The notes under the pieces: model-generated
What the model was told of the DNA's origin: nothing
The model's input: the letters and a program-made list of their open reading frames with translations, nothing else
Databases searched by the model: none
Shown: positions 32,220-45,689 of the stretch, in pieces
Position numbering within the stretch: position 1 is the first letter of the stretch
Layout of the letters: each line of letters starts with the position of its first letter
Program-made: the position numbers and the translations under genes
From: Tillus elongatus
Lineage: Eukaryota > Arthropoda > Insecta > Coleoptera > Cleridae
Reading direction: 5' to 3'
Assembly: GCA_964006375.1 (NCBI GenBank)
Contig: OZ023267.1
Coordinates: forward strand, 22,875,739 to 22,939,738
DNA length: 64,000 nucleotides

Positions 32220-32640
32220 TTTTCCGCTTAAACCTCGTAAAAACTATCAAAACATATTATCGAAAAGATGATTTGGAAATGAGCATTTTTTTGTCTGTCT
32301 GTCTCTCGATCTGTCGCTCTGTCTGTCAGCACTTGACAAACGAACGGTTCAGATTGTTTTTGGGTAAAATCGGGGTGTGGGGCTGGAACATTGTTGACAA
32401 AAATTTCGAACTTTTTTTTACTTAAACGCCGTAAAAGTCTCAAAACACATAGAAAACTTGACTCTGGAACGACAATTTTTTTGTCTGTCGGTTTGTCGGT
32501 CTGTCGGCATGTACGTCTGTCTGTTAATACGCGCAATAACTTTCGAACGAAACGAGATATCATCTTCAAATTTGGTATCCAGTTAGCACCCGACAAAGGA
32601 ACGCTTCGAATTATTTATGGGTAAGATCGCTTCTGGGGGT
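32220..32640 (+). repeat. Two imperfect 200-bp units with TGTC-rich tracts
   Basis: Related segments at about 32205-32390 and 32400-32620 each contain AACTTTTTTT-like runs, a TTTTTTTGTCTGTC tract and a GACAAACGAACG or GACAAAGGAACG block followed by TATGGGTAA- or TTTGGGTAA-like sequence. Frames through them are repeat artefacts. It could be the 5' region of another repeat. Confidence 0.5.
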
Positions 32641-32689
32641 AGAGGCCAAATAAGGGGTGATTTAGTGAAAATTTGCATTTTATCAATAA

Positions 32690-34470
32690 AACACGCTCCC
32701 ACCTCTTGTCTCAGGGGACGAAATTGTTTCTACCGCCCTGGGCAAGGCTGAACTTTTTGCCTCGTTATTCGCCGCCAATTCTACTCTCAACCCACCTCCA
32801 AATGTTCAACCACCAACAGTCCCCAATGTCGCGCACAAAATGACGGATATCATTTTCAAAACTAAAAAGGTACGAAAGATGCTCTCTTCTCTCAAAACCA
32901 AGAAAACCTCTGGCCTTGACGATATCCCAGCAATTGTTCTCAAAAAATGCGCACCAGAACTTGCTCCTGTCCTGACTCGTCTGTTTCAGACATCTTACAA
33001 AAAAGGCATATTCCCTAGTAACTGGAAGACTGCTCGAGTACAACCCGTCCCCAAGAAAGGATCCAAAGCGCTTCCTAGCAACTACAGGCCTATTTCTCTC
33101 CTTTCAGTCGTCTCTAAAGTGATGGAAAAGTATATAAACACAGAATTACTAAAATTTCTTGAAAAACACAGGCTAATCCACGACAGGCAGTATGGACTCC
33201 GTCAGCGCAGATCAACTGCCGACCTCCTTTCCTCTGTCACCCATTCTTGGTACAAGTCTATGGAACTACACGGTGAATCCTAGACTGTCGCTCTAGATAT
33301 ATCCAAAGCATTCGACCAGGTCTGGCACGCAGCGCTGCTTAATAAACTCCCGGCCTATGGCCTACCACCAAAACTCTGTACCTGGACAGCAAATTTCCTC
33401 TCCAACCGGAGCATATCTGTTGTCGTGGATGGCCATTTCTCTAAACTATATCCAATTAATGCAGGAGTTCCTCAAGGTTCAGCTTTAGCCCCTACTTTGT
33501 TTCTTCTCCACATCAATGACATCCTCTCTAGCACATCCAACCCAATTCACAGTTACGCGGACGACAGCACCCTCCATTCAAATATACAATATCCTAAGCC
33601 TGTTTCTTTAGCCCAACTAGATGAGGATCGCAGACTCATGGAGGGTTCTGTCTCCGTGGATCTCCAAAGAATATTAGACTGGGGAAGTAGAAATCTTGTA
33701 CAATTCAACCCCACCAAAACTCAGTCTTGCTGTCTTACTCATAAGAGATACACCAGCCCTAGACCCATCACAATAAACAACCAAGTTATCCAAAGTAATG
33801 AGTCCTTTTCACTTGTTGGCATTTCTGTGGATCGAGGTCTCAATTGGCATCAACATGTCACTTCAATTGCAGAATCGGCTACTAAGAAATTAGGCTTCCT
33901 CTTTCGGGATCGCAAATACTTTTCACCAGCTAATCTCTATACCTTATATACTTCACAAATAAGGCCAAACCTCGAATACTGCTCCCAAATCTGGGGTGCC
34001 GCTTCTACACTCGCTATCCTGGACTCCATTCAGAAGAGGGCTATACGTCTCATCGGTGACCCTACACTCATCCAAAGGCTGCCATCCCTTGCCCACAGAC
34101 GTGCCGTTGGTGACCTCTCTCTCTTTTATAGATATCTGCACGGGCACTGCTCAGAGGAGCTTTTTTCCATAGTTCCTCCACCTGCTGCTCCCAACAGATC
34201 TACCAGGGGAACAGAGCGAATGCACCCTTTTACTGTCCAGGTCTCCAGACATAGAACATCCTGTTATGCCCGCTCTTTTGTCCCGAGGACTTCCAAGCTA
34301 TGGAATTCTTTGCCGGCACATGTTTTTCCTTCTCCCCCGAACCTCCAAATTTTCAAGTCCAGAATTAGCAAGTTGCCTCTTTCCTCCTTGTCGACACCCA
34401 CGGTACGATAGTATTTAGGCTGTAAGCCCTCGTGGTGTGTTGTCGAAATAAATAAAAAAATAAAAAAAAG
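32690..34470 (+). mobile_element. 5'-truncated non-LTR retrotransposon, nearly open reverse transcriptase
   Basis: One frame runs from about 32690 to the TAG ending at 34411 with a single stop (TAG, 33281-33283). It contains the fingers (KKTSGLDDIPAIVLKKCAPE), VPKKGSKALPSNYRPISLLS, ALDISKAFDQVWH (motif A), GVPQGSALAPTLFLLHIND (motif B), YADDST (motif C) and a long C-terminal region ending LWNSLPAHVFPSPPNL. The 3' untranslated region holds an A-rich AAATAAATAAAAAAATAAA tail near 34447. The endonuclease is missing. A second copy is at 45690-46720 minus. Clade within the Jockey/I/CR1 groups not settled. Confidence 0.85.
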
Positions 34471-34474
34471 AGTG

Positions 34475-35374
34475 ATATAATGTTTCAGGAGTTTATGGGT
34501 ACAGGAATACAAATACTTTCTTTGTGGTCAAGTCATGGGCCCTATATTCAATCCGTGAGAGAATAAATTGCCACAGCTATGTGGAAGTTATGACTAAATT
34601 TGCAGCACTATTTTTCTTTATTTTACTCGTGCTTTATCACACGCCAATGAAAGATTCGCTTCCTTTCAGGGCAGTAGTATGTTTTCATTTTTTTCCCAGA
34701 ATTGTTTGGTTTTGAACTGACAACCCAGTTCATAAATGCCACGGTCTGTGTGTAGAATTAAATTCTAAGAGCACAGTAGTAAATTGGTGATTGGATTTAT
34801 ACCATCGTACATGAAAGTGAGCGCTGATATATTTCCAAATTCTTTGTGACGAAAATAATAATAACTTTTACTAATAACTGTACTGATATAATATTGCCTG
34901 TCTTCTCTTGTGAAAATCATTGTCAATTTACCCATTTAATATCGTTCTATGTGATTTATATCCAAAACATTTCATCATTCGTATTATTTTTAATGCAAAT
35001 TTCGGCAATTATGCAAAATTTACATTGCGAAATGGTCAGACGATTTATATTAAAATATTCAACTGATTAGTTATACCGCCTTGAGATCTCATCAGAGATA
35101 ATTCGTTACAACATGTTTCCTAAAAAAAAATGAAATATTAAGGAAATAGCAATATAAATTCTTTAACAGAGATGCGCCTGGATGGCGAAATTTTTGAAAC
35201 AAGCGATTGTGTTGTAATATTTTTCTGCGTGACAACGAAAGAATATCATAAAGTAGGAGTTCTTCGTTATACTGAATTTGTTACGTGAAAAAAATATTAA
35301 TTATTGCAAATAAAACTTATATTTTTATTTAGATGGTGGTATTGATGTCGGTAAATACCACTTCTGAACTTACA
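34475..35374. other. No recognisable feature
   Basis: About 0.9 kb of AT-rich sequence without recognised genes or repeat members. Confidence 0.5.
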
Positions 35375-35625
35375 ATAAGTACAATCTGGAGAATCCAATT
35401 CATCACAATTCAGTTTTTAGACCTTAGCATCGTTTCGCTAACAAAGTTGTCGTCATCAGAGGGATGATGCTAACCTTGTTTCCTAAAAAACTACATTGTG
35501 ATGAACTGGGCTCTCCAAATTGTACTCATCAGTGCTTATTACAGCTTCCAATCTTCACTCATCGGAACTTACATTCCATTGGTCACAGACTTTTTTATTA
35601 TTTTGAATATTTTCCTGGACAGCCT
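35375..35625. repeat. Palindrome with hammerhead-like core next to (TA)n
   Basis: Inverted halves: AATCTGGAGAATCCAATTCA and CACAATTCAG on the left; TGATGAACTGGGCTCTCC and AAATTGTACTCATCAG inverted on the right. The minus strand of the left half holds CTGATGA (35459-35453), a stem II-like segment and GCGAAACGATGC (GAAA at 35436-35433). The plus strand of the right half has GATGATGCTAACCTTG, a damaged version of the same motif. (TA)n starts at 35638. Confidence 0.6.
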
Positions 35626-35637
35626 CAATTTTTATAT

Positions 35638-36545
<908 letters not shown>

Positions 36546-36671
36546 TTTTTAGTGAATTTTCTTAAAAAAAATTCACTAATGAGGAGATCCCGACTTTCGA
36601 ATTTTGAACAAATTTCTTCAAATGAGCGCTATTTAGGACCCCTGGAACCCAAATCCGAAGTCGGTTTCAAA

Positions 36672-36735
<64 letters not shown>

Positions 36736-37762
36736 TTATTTATTTATTTATATATTTATGTGTCACACCTATAACTAAAAAAATAATGCACCGATTTTGA
36801 TAAAAGTTGGTGAGTACCTTCCTTTCGTAAGTGGCTGGGATAAGTTCGTTAGCCAGGACAATAGGCCGAGGTTTTCCCGGAATTTTTTTGATTTTCTTTA
36901 GAAAAAAATATATATCTCCGGAATTAACAAAGTAAGGGCAACCAAATTTGGTATACGGGTTTATATCATTATAGGTAAGTTACCTACCAATTTAGCTCTG
37001 TAGATTAAAGGACAAAAAAGTTACAGGCATTAAAAAAAAGGGTTTGCCTTAAAACGTCAAAGTCACGATTTAAAACGTCAAAATTGGTAATATTTAGACA
37101 ATGCACCTGAAACTAATATGAGCTATGAAAGAAGAATGTTTAACAAAGCCTGAAGTCTTAGTTCCAATCGTCATTATCCTTCATTTTACAAAAATGTTCC
37201 CAAAAAATTCATTTCAAGTAGACCCTTTCGCTGATGCTTTGGTAGTAGTGTTGGCTATTGATTTTATCGGTTAATGGTATATCATTTTTGTCGAATTTTC
37301 GTAAAAAATCTTTAAAGCTCAATATATCCGTTATTATGCAAATACGAAAAAAATGTATACATTAATTATAGGGTGTCTTGAGATACATCTTAAAAAAATA
37401 TTTCTACAATTACAGGATGGCCCATAAGTCGTTGGTGATTCAAATTTTCTTTTTTTTTTTTAATCGAACACGCCTTATGTTATTGCATTTTTGCATTTCC
37501 ATCGAAATATAATACATCTTTGTAAGAAAAGAAATTAAGTACGCAGCAAGTGCGTTATGGTAGCGAACACTTTAAGTTTACTTGCCGAAACGTTTCTACA
37601 TTTTCAAACAACAAAGTTATTTTGATGAAACATGGTACATTGTTTCTACTATATAGGTTATACTGGTAACCAAATTTGATGCCTGCTTTATTAAAAAAAC
37701 ATATTTGCTATTAAAAACATTTTATGAAAATTAACTACCATAACGCACTTGCTGCGTCCAGG
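36546..37762 (+). mobile_element. TAH repeat, near-complete copy in tandem with the previous one
   Basis: A 5' module begins directly after the preceding 3' end: CTGCGTCCAGAG then TTTTTAGTGAATTTTC. (TA)n at 36674-36731 grades into (TTTA)n. The core starts CACACCTATAACTAAAAAAA and includes GGATGGCCCATAAGTCGTTG. The 3' module at about 37540-37762 is shortened on its left side and ends CTTGCTGCGTCCAGG. The direct head-to-tail junction is informative about how the family spreads. Confidence 0.65.
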
Positions 37763-37904
37763 CTTTTTACTTTATGGGTAGGAAAGAAGAGTAGAAACAA
37801 AAATTAACCAAAATTTCGTGGAATTTGTTTATTCTGTTATGGTAAAAAATACCTGCGAATGTACATAAAAATTGTACTTAGTTCCTAATTTTCGTGTAAA
37901 ATTT

Positions 37905-38040
37905 TATTTAGTGAATTTTCTTTAAAAAATATATATATAATTTTGGTCTAACATTATTTTAGTCAATTATTGTTTAAAAAATGACAAATTTTCGTTAAAA
38001 CATTTGTGTATAAAACTTTTTCGTTATTTTTTTTTAAATG
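37905..38040 (+). repeat. TAH 5' end fragment
   Basis: TTTAGTGAATTTTCTTTAAA is the left terminus; the rest of the module is lost in AT-rich sequence. Confidence 0.5.
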
Positions 38041-38226
38041 AATCTTAATAAAACTCATAAGCTTCATCCATCTGATGGCTGATCTGATGATGACTTTGTT
38101 AGAGAAATATTAGTAAGGTCTCAAAGATTTATTATGGTGATTAAGTGAACATTGGAACCTGTGATGAGCACTGATAAGTACATTTTGAGAACCCAAATCA
38201 CCACAACACATAGTTTTAAAGAATGA

Positions 38227-38322
<96 letters not shown>

Positions 38323-38440
38323 GGAGATAATTTTTCATCCTCTGATGATGCTAACCTTGTTAGTAGAACGATCATCAGATATTTTGTTGTTATTTGGGTT
38401 CTCCAAGTGTACATATTGTTATGGTGAAGTGTACTTATTA
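38041..38440. repeat. Hammerhead-like inverted pair around (TA)n
   Basis: The left half has CTGATGA at 38084-38090, a TGACTTTGTTAGA stem and GAAA at 38104-38107. The right half has CTGATGATGCTAACCTTGTT at 38342 on, then TAGTAGAACG where GAAAC is expected. Between them GAGAACCCAAATCACCACAA and the later inverted GGGTTCTCCAAGTG show inverted homology to each other and to the palindrome at 35.4 kb. (TA)n at 38229-38305 then (AG)n lies at the centre. Confidence 0.6.
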
Positions 38441-39833
38441 GTGCCCGTCACAGGTAACAATCATCACTCAGTAAATTAGATCCGGTTTTTATAGAAAAAT
38501 TTAAGTTTATTTTCTGGAAATTTTTGTTATCTCTTCAAATCATAAAGCTAATTTGATGCAATTTCGTACCTATATTTTTATTATTTAGGTTATAATATCT
38601 GCCAAGTTTGATATTATTCAGTGAAAAAAGACCTATTAAGGACAAAAATAGTTTATGAAAATTAGCTACCCTAACTCACTTCCAGACTTTCTCGCTTTTT
38701 TTCCCTTATTCCAACGTTTCCAACCCTAGCGTTTTCCGTTCTATTAACGATTATTAGTGGATTGTTTATTAAAAACAATCTTACCTAGAAAAACACTTTT
38801 ACCTAAATTAAATAGACAATCATACTAAAAGAACAGTGTCATTTTTTCGTATCATTATTATAGCTTGAAGTATTTTAACAGTTATGGTGTGTAACTTAAC
38901 AAGGATATTCCTACAGATGCCTACATATTATGAGAACATGTCACGCATTTGAGCACTTTGTTAAAACGAAACTTAGCGGGTAATCTGGCGTAGCTGAATA
39001 GAACATTTCACGCTTACATTTTGCATTCAAATATAACATCAGCTGTTTTTATTACCCACTAAACATGGCCTGCTGTAATCTAATAACATTTATAATGTGC
39101 TAATTAAGCAATTTGAATAACACTTCTAAAATAAGAACGCCTATGTGAATTATAATGAATTTGGTTGAGCTCTGTTTAATACAAGTTTTGATTTTCTAAA
39201 TTTTACACCTTGTTGCCTGTGAATATTTAGAGAATATTAAGATATGTAACATGAGTTTCAATTAATGCAAGTGTTAGAATAAAAGTTCTGGCGTGAAAAC
39301 AACTGTAAATTTGGCAAATAGTGCAGTGATAATAAACGTATTCAACATAGTTTCATATGTCTTTACGTTATCTCCGAAGAGCGAAGCTTTTGCACATAAT
39401 ATGACAGCTTGTACGTTGCAATTTGTACTGCTAGCAACACTTTTCTTGTACCAAATGTAGGGTGGCATGTATTTCTGGCCACAGGACACATTTATGTTAC
39501 AGAGTCTTTCAATCGAGTCAATAAAAAACAAATTTTGTTTTATTAACTAACTAGTTGATATACCCAGCTTTATCCCCGGTTAATGTCTGAATGCAACGCT
39601 ACCAACTTTAACAGCATTAAAACAAAAATGTTATATGATTTGAACAGCGATCATTTGAGAAAACTAACTTAGGACACAGTTTATAGAGAAATTTTAATGT
39701 GTTTGGAGCAAAATGGGCGCAACATTGTAAATTTGTACATTGGTAAATCTCATTTTTATATCCATACGATTAGCTTAAAAAATATTATTTGTCTTAACTC
39801 ATTGTAAAACATTATTTATGTGGCTCGTTTTTC
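38441..39833. other. Mostly unassigned
   Basis: AT-rich. A decayed TAH 3' end is visible near 38654-38692 (GAAAATTAGCTACCCTAACT). A minus-strand open frame at 39531-39274 has no recognised domain. Confidence 0.45.
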
Positions 39834-41235
39834 TAATATTTTAGAATTACAAGTATTGTATTTACCAATGCCAATATCCAGAGAGGTAAAATATCTTGTG
39901 GTCGTATTGGACTCTAAGCTAACCTGGAATGGTCACGTTGAAAAAATACTGCGTAAGGCAGTCATGACTCTAGCCATCACTAGGCGGCTATATGGAAAAA
40001 CGTGGGGACTAAGACCTAGTATGGCCCACTGGCTGTACACAAGGGTGGTCAGACCATAGGTAACATACGCGGCACTGGTCTGGTGGCCTAAGGTGACACA
40101 ATTCAGTGCCAAACAAAAACTAGGCAAGATCCAAAGGATTGCTTGCCTAGACATCACAGGGGCCATGTCTTCAACCCCAACCGCCTCCATGGAGGTGTAG
40201 CTGGATCTGCCCTGCCCCCCTCCCCACTTAGTTATTATGGAAGAGGCCAGGCTAGGACTATACAGACTAGCCTGCAATGGTAGACTGAAGATCAACCCAG
40301 GCTTCAGGGACCACTGCAAAATTCATGAGATCATGAAGGAGCCCATGATTGAAAGGCGGTCAGACTTCGCGAGCCCGCGAATCTGCAGGAAAAATAACTT
40401 TACAGTGAAAATCCCCGGCCGCGACGATATGGCGAGAGGAGATGCCGGGCATACCACGGAACGCGCTCGTCTGGTTCACGAACGGATCCGGCGGGGAGCG
40501 TGGGACGGGGACAGAGAGCCAGGCAGCCCTAAAGGCCCTAAGTAGCCCACGGGTAAATTCCTGGCTGGTGAGTGAGTGCCGAGACGAGACGAGCGACCTG
40601 GCTGGGCAGAATGACGTCACCCTAATCTGGGTGCCGGGTCACTCGGGGGTCAATAGCAATGAAGAAGATGACAGTCTCGCGAAGCGAGGGTCAGCAGAAC
40701 CATTTATGGGACCAGAACCGGTTCTGGTCGTGACAAATAGCACAGTCAGGGGAGCCATTAAGTCCTGGGTAAGAAACGAACACAAGGTGTACTGGGAAGA
40801 CTGTCAAGGGCTCAGACATGGGAAGTCAGTAATTGACGAACCCAGTGCAAAGAGAGCTGTGGAGCTGCTAAATCTTAACAGAGGTCAGCTCAAAAAGATA
40901 ACAGGTCTCCTGACGGGACACCAGCATAAAATGGGGCGGTTCGAGAGGGAGCTGGAATACAGACTCTGCGGCGAGGGGGAGGAATCAGCTCAGCACATCT
41001 TGTGCGAGTGTAAAGCTCTGGACCGCAAAAGACAACTGATCTACGGTCAGTCTAGACCAGAGACAGAGCAATATAAAACTTCACCCTACATATCGCTGTG
41101 GAGACTAGTTCAAGGCACAGTGATTTTGGAATGGGTGGAGTAAAAAGACTAAGGGCATGCACAATAAGCCAAAGGCTGCAGTGCTTTCGGGGCGGCGAAG
41201 TCGCGGACGAGCCCCGAGGAAAAGAAAATTGTATT
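39834..41235 (+). pseudogene. RNase H family retrotransposon, copy 2
   Basis: Starts in the C-terminal part of the reverse transcriptase (YLVVVLDSKLTWNGHVEKIL, TYAALVWWPK). It continues through GRLKINPGFRDHCKI to FTNGSGGERGTG, then an internal deletion removes the first half of RNase H and joins directly to ESQAALKALSSPRV. After that WVPGHSGVNSNEEDDSLAKR, GPEPVL and the Cys motif YRLCGEGEESAQHILCEC follow; the frame ends WVE at 41141-41143. A GC-rich 3' untranslated segment follows. Stops at about 40057 and 40198 confirm decay. Confidence 0.85.
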
Positions 41236-42424
41236 TACCAAAAAATGGAGTGATTAAATCAATGCTTGTAAAGGTTGTCATCTTGACAGAATCTTTCTAC
41301 TGTCACTCACCATAAGGTATTTTCTTTTTATTAATTTAATAAACTATGGCCGCCTTTTTAAAACAAGAAAGATTGAACCAAAAATCACGAGAGATAATGT
41401 ATTTGAGATTTTTACCGTCGATTCAGACTCGATGTGAAACCGCCCGTTACAAAAATATTTTAACAGCAGATTGCTTTCGAACAGACAAACTAAAAGGTTA
41501 TAATAATTTGTTTGCTTTGTAAAGACAAGGTTTTTAAAATTAAGTGTGTATGAAAATTCACTGTCATTAAAAACTAAAAGTACAAGCTATGGAAATTTAA
41601 TAACAGAGTAAAACTATGTGAATCTTAAAGATAGGAGAAATACGAAAACACAATATAGTGGTAAAATCCATACTGTATGATATCGAACACAGTGAACAAT
41701 TTGAGGCAGGTTAAACAGTTTTGGGAACCACAGGTTTAACCGAGAAGAGCAAAATACCGACCCCGGGAAACGTGAAACCCCAGGGTGGCTAAGATCCTCT
41801 AGAATAAGGGTGACACATCACAGATTACAAGAAAGATGACCGCAAGCAAAGAGCAATCAAGTCATTGAGTATACCAATAATTTATATTGTAGATACGTAC
41901 CACTTGTATCCCTGATACCGCAAGGTGACAAAAGTTTTATTCAATAATGCGTCACGGTAAGCTTGTAAGTAAATGAATCGACGATACCTACTATATTATC
42001 AAACGATAAGCCTTAACAGTGTTAATCGAGAAAATGTTTTCAAATAAGTCATTATTGCAAATATGATGGTTTGAATAGTTAACGTATTTTTTTAGAAACT
42101 GCTGGCTTTACTTCCAATTACCACAGCGCTGTTAATTCAATCCAATGTGTACAGTATAACCAACAGTAGAAATAACAGTAAATTTGATTTCTAAACTCTT
42201 ATACTCACACGCTAAAAGGATCATTTGTCACAGTCCATTGTTGGAATTGATATAATAGCGTACCTGCAAAATAAAAAATAAAGATATAGAAGAACCACAG
42301 CATAGGGAACAGTATGTAGTTATTACGTTCTAACTTAATGATGATTATTACATTTCTCTTAAATTGAATAGAGATCTAGAGACTTCTGCTCTGGCTTCAC
42401 AAGTACTTGGTTCTTCTCCGGAAC
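41236..42424. other. No recognisable feature
   Basis: About 1.2 kb unassigned; a weak TAH-like GAAAATTCACTGTCATTAA at about 41551 is the only repeat trace. Confidence 0.5.
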
Positions 42425-42455
42425 CGGTTTCGCTTTTCGCAGCATCATCACGCAC
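42425..42455 (-). ncRNA. Hammerhead-like motif, imperfect core
   Basis: On the minus strand GTGATGA (42451-42445), a GCTGCGAAAAGC segment and GAAACCGG (GAAA at 42431-42428). The first core base is G in place of C, and stem II is short. Similar in layout to the other motifs in this window. Confidence 0.35.
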
Positions 42456-42824
42456 GCGAAAATAGAATGTATGTGCCCCTACAGGCGAAACTGTTTCAGA
42501 GAACACAACAATCACTTGTGAGGCCATAGAACGTCTGTATTTAGTATGGAACGGTTTTACTAAATAAGGGCAACAACAGATAATGAAGATAATATATTGC
42601 TTCGCCGCTATCTAAATATCGTTTAGTTTTAAAGATAGAAACTACTTTTCCAATAGACTTCTAAAAGACAGGGACGTTCTCAGTCTTACGTGTAGATTTG
42701 TTTGTTTTTTTCTCGGTGTATGTTCATCAATTGCTTAGCAACATTTGGACTGATCTGAATGACCTGGCTCTATTATATTCAGTTTTAATGTGTCCCCATC
42801 AGGTGTTTCTTATAATGGATTTTT

Positions 42825-42922
<98 letters not shown>

Positions 42923-43189
42923 CTTATCACAATTAAAGATCTCTTTGGAAAAACGAAATTCACCTAAACCTTGACGTTTTTAAGAGAAAAACAATAAACT
43001 CCTTATTTTTTTGGTACTTGTGGATATTTTTGCACCAAAGAAACGGAATCTTCGTCTGTAATGTTTAATAGACTTCTTTAACCATATGTAATATTTTTGT
43101 CTCGTCTCCCCTTTCAGAGAACTTTTTGGATTCCAATGCGACTAAAATTTATTTAAATGCTTATAAACTTTTTTGCTTCTAGCTTAGAG
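42456..43189. other. Unassigned, contains (TA)n 42829-42919
   Basis: No gene seen. The TA tract here has no recognisable TAH modules beside it. Confidence 0.5.
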
Positions 43190-43405
43190 ATCCTAATGTT
43201 TGCATATACAATACCTTATATATAGAAGAAACTCTGCTACCAAATTTGGTTAGAATAGCTTTGTTATTTCTCAAACTTTTCCTGGATAACCTGGTCAGAT
43301 CTATCTGGCTAACAAACTTGTCGAACCCCTTTAGTAAAGGAAGAGACGTGCCAAGTTTAATAAAAATTTGTCTATGATTTTTTGAGTTATTATGTAAAGA
43401 TGGTG
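43190..43405 (-). repeat. TAH core fragment, minus strand
   Basis: ACCAAATTTGGTTAGAATAG, CTGGCTAACAAACTTGTCG and TTTTTTGAGTTATTATGT match the reversed core; the (TA)n that normally follows is absent. Confidence 0.6.
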
Positions 43406-44004
43406 TCTTGTGACGAATGAAATAACTCCCAGGTATATTGTACAACCCTTGCGGTACAAATATTTAACAAGAAACGTGATGAGATCCAGCAACTGCTGCA
43501 GGTAATTACATCCCATATTTTTTTAATTCTTTCATTAATTATCTGTTTTAAATAAAGCAATCTTTAAACTCGTCTTTCTTTTCAAGATAACAAATGTTCA
43601 AGTAGGGATATAAGAAATATACTGATAAAGATAAGGCTAATAACAACAGGCAAGTTAAAGATATTTCAGTAAACATAAAATTTCAAGTTATTTATCTAAG
43701 AGAGAAGGAAATGTCATTGCAGAGAAAGAGGTGGACTGTTTGTGTACAAAATGTAAATATGTCAACACTTCAATGAAACCGAATACATTTGAGGATAGTG
43801 AAATATTGCTGGAGAGTTTCATTAAGTGCAACTGAGGTAAAATATAGTTATTATATTGGTTTTAAATTAAGGTTGTCATTATACAAGGTAAATGTTTACT
43901 AGTTTGACTAGTTCTTATGAGCAGTATATCCCCTCATATATGTTCCATTTCATTTATTTCCTGCTTGTTACCCTGCAATGCACTTGCTTCAGGGAAATAC
44001 CGTC

Positions 44005-44062
<58 letters not shown>

Positions 44063-44377
44063 TGTGTGTGTGTGTATGTGTGTTAGTGGATGGGTGTGTG
44101 AAACACTGGGACGTATATAGCATAGCGGTTCGTGTCAAGGTTAGCAAGAGAGACAGGAATTAGACAACAAATAAATAAGGGTTAACATGAGGAAAACGAT
44201 AGGATCACTATGACAAATTTTCTGTTTTTCCCGCTTGTTCTGCGATAAGAATGTGACTTCATTTCTTCCCAAGTTTTTCTGCGTAATCACTCCTGAAGTT
44301 TCTCAACCACCTTACTTTCAGTATACCAAGTAAATCTATATACATTATTCAATTGCCTTCTTTGCTTCTTCCCGTTT
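43406..44377. other. Unassigned, contains (TA)n 44009-44059 then (GT)n
   Basis: AT-rich, no gene. The TA tract passes into GGTGTGTGTGTGTGTATG. Confidence 0.5.
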
Positions 44378-44430
44378 TCCTATCCATCCTAAGCTTCTAA
44401 CATTCCATGTTCCTATATTAAAACAGTTCT
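44378..44430 (-). pseudogene. Non-LTR endonuclease N-terminal motif
   Basis: The minus-strand frame gives FNIGTWNVRSLGWIGKREE before a stop. GTWNVRSL is the characteristic start of AP-type endonucleases in RTE-like retrotransposons. Only about 25 codons are recognisable; the rest has decayed. Confidence 0.5.
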
Positions 44431-44940
44431 TTAATTCTCTATTTTTTACATATTTTCAAATAATGTCTTTGCCTTGCGTTCCAGCTCCTCAGTGAATGTT
44501 GGAATAATCTTGGCCAAGAAAAACAACTTGGTTTCCGAATAAAACCAGGTACCAACTGTCACCAATTAAATATAACCCGATTAAATCATCTAGTTCTATT
44601 ACATTACGTTCTTTTAGAGTTTATGTATGTTGTGTATATTCGACTGAAAAATACCAGCTAAATACAATCAGTAATGCTATGTAATTTTACGATTTGCAAC
44701 ATAATATGCGTAGCACTGTAACTGGTGATGAAATAGTCATAGAAAAGGTATTAAATTCTCTTTAGCACGCCTGCTTTAGCATGGAAAACGTATTGATCGT
44801 AGTTGCATTGTGTGCACTGGAATGAGCACTTTTTGTTTTATATGAATATGCAGCACTACACTGTTAAAATCCATAACTGCGGGTAATGACTTTTATTTTT
44901 ATTATGAAAAAGTCATTTTAAGGGCAGAAGTTAGTTCTGA
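44431..44940. other. No recognisable feature
   Basis: Unassigned AT-rich sequence. Confidence 0.5.
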
Positions 44941-45340
44941 TATTCTTAGTGAATTTTCGTAGAAAAAATTCACTAATGGGGAAATCCCGATTGTTGAATT
45001 TTGAAAATTTTTTTGCACATGAGGGCGAACTAGGACCCCTAGAACCCATATCCGGTGTCAGTTTCAATTTTTATATGTTTCTATAGTTCGCCCTCGTGTG
45101 CAAATTTTTTTTCAACATTCAAAAATCGGGGAAATCCCGATTTTTGAATTTTGAAAAAAAATTTGCACATGAGTGCGAACTAGGACCCCTAGAACCCATA
45201 TTCGGGGTCAGTTTCTCAGTTTATAAAAATTGAAACTGACCCCGGATATGGGTTCTAGGGGTCCTAGTTCGCCCTCATGTGCAAAAAATTTTTCACAATT
45301 CAAAAATCGGGATTTCCCCATTAGTGAATTTTTTCTATGT
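44941..45340. repeat. Four alternating 5' modules of the TAH repeat (palindrome cluster)
   Basis: The 5' module occurs plus (about 44943-45080), minus partial (about 45085-45130), plus (about 45131-45220) and minus (about 45225-45335). The motif GGACCCCTAGAACCCATAT and its reverse complement mark the units. No (TA)n is present; the inverted copies sit where TA normally is, before the core at 45341. Confidence 0.8.
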
Positions 45341-45666
45341 TTCACACCGATAACTCAAAAAATAATGAGCCGATTTTAATAACATTTGGCATGTACCTTC
45401 CTTTTGTAAATGGCTTGGATAAGTTCGTTAGTCAGGAAAGTCAGACGAGGTTTTCCGGGAAAATTTAATTCGAAAAAAATTTTTATCTCAACAAATAAAA
45501 AAGCTATGATAACCAAATTTGGTAGGTAAGTTTACGATGTAAAAAGTAAACTATACACCAAAATTTAAATTTCTATGTTAAAAGGAAATAAGTTATAATA
45601 AGCTATTTTGTGCCAGATCATTTCTATGAAAATTCACTACCATAACGCACTTGCTGCGTCCAGGCT
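45341..45666 (+). repeat. TAH core (short) and 3' end
   Basis: CACACCGATAACTCAAAAAA, GGCTTGGATAAGTTCGTTAG, then a 3' end at about 45625-45663 (GAAAATTCACTACCATAACG). The middle of the core and most of the 3' module are deleted. Confidence 0.7.
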
Positions 45667-45689
45667 TTTTACATGACTTTTAAATAAAA

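Noticed and set aside
32228..32624. Open frames over the TGTC-rich units
   Set aside because: Low-complexity translation of TGTC repeats on both strands.
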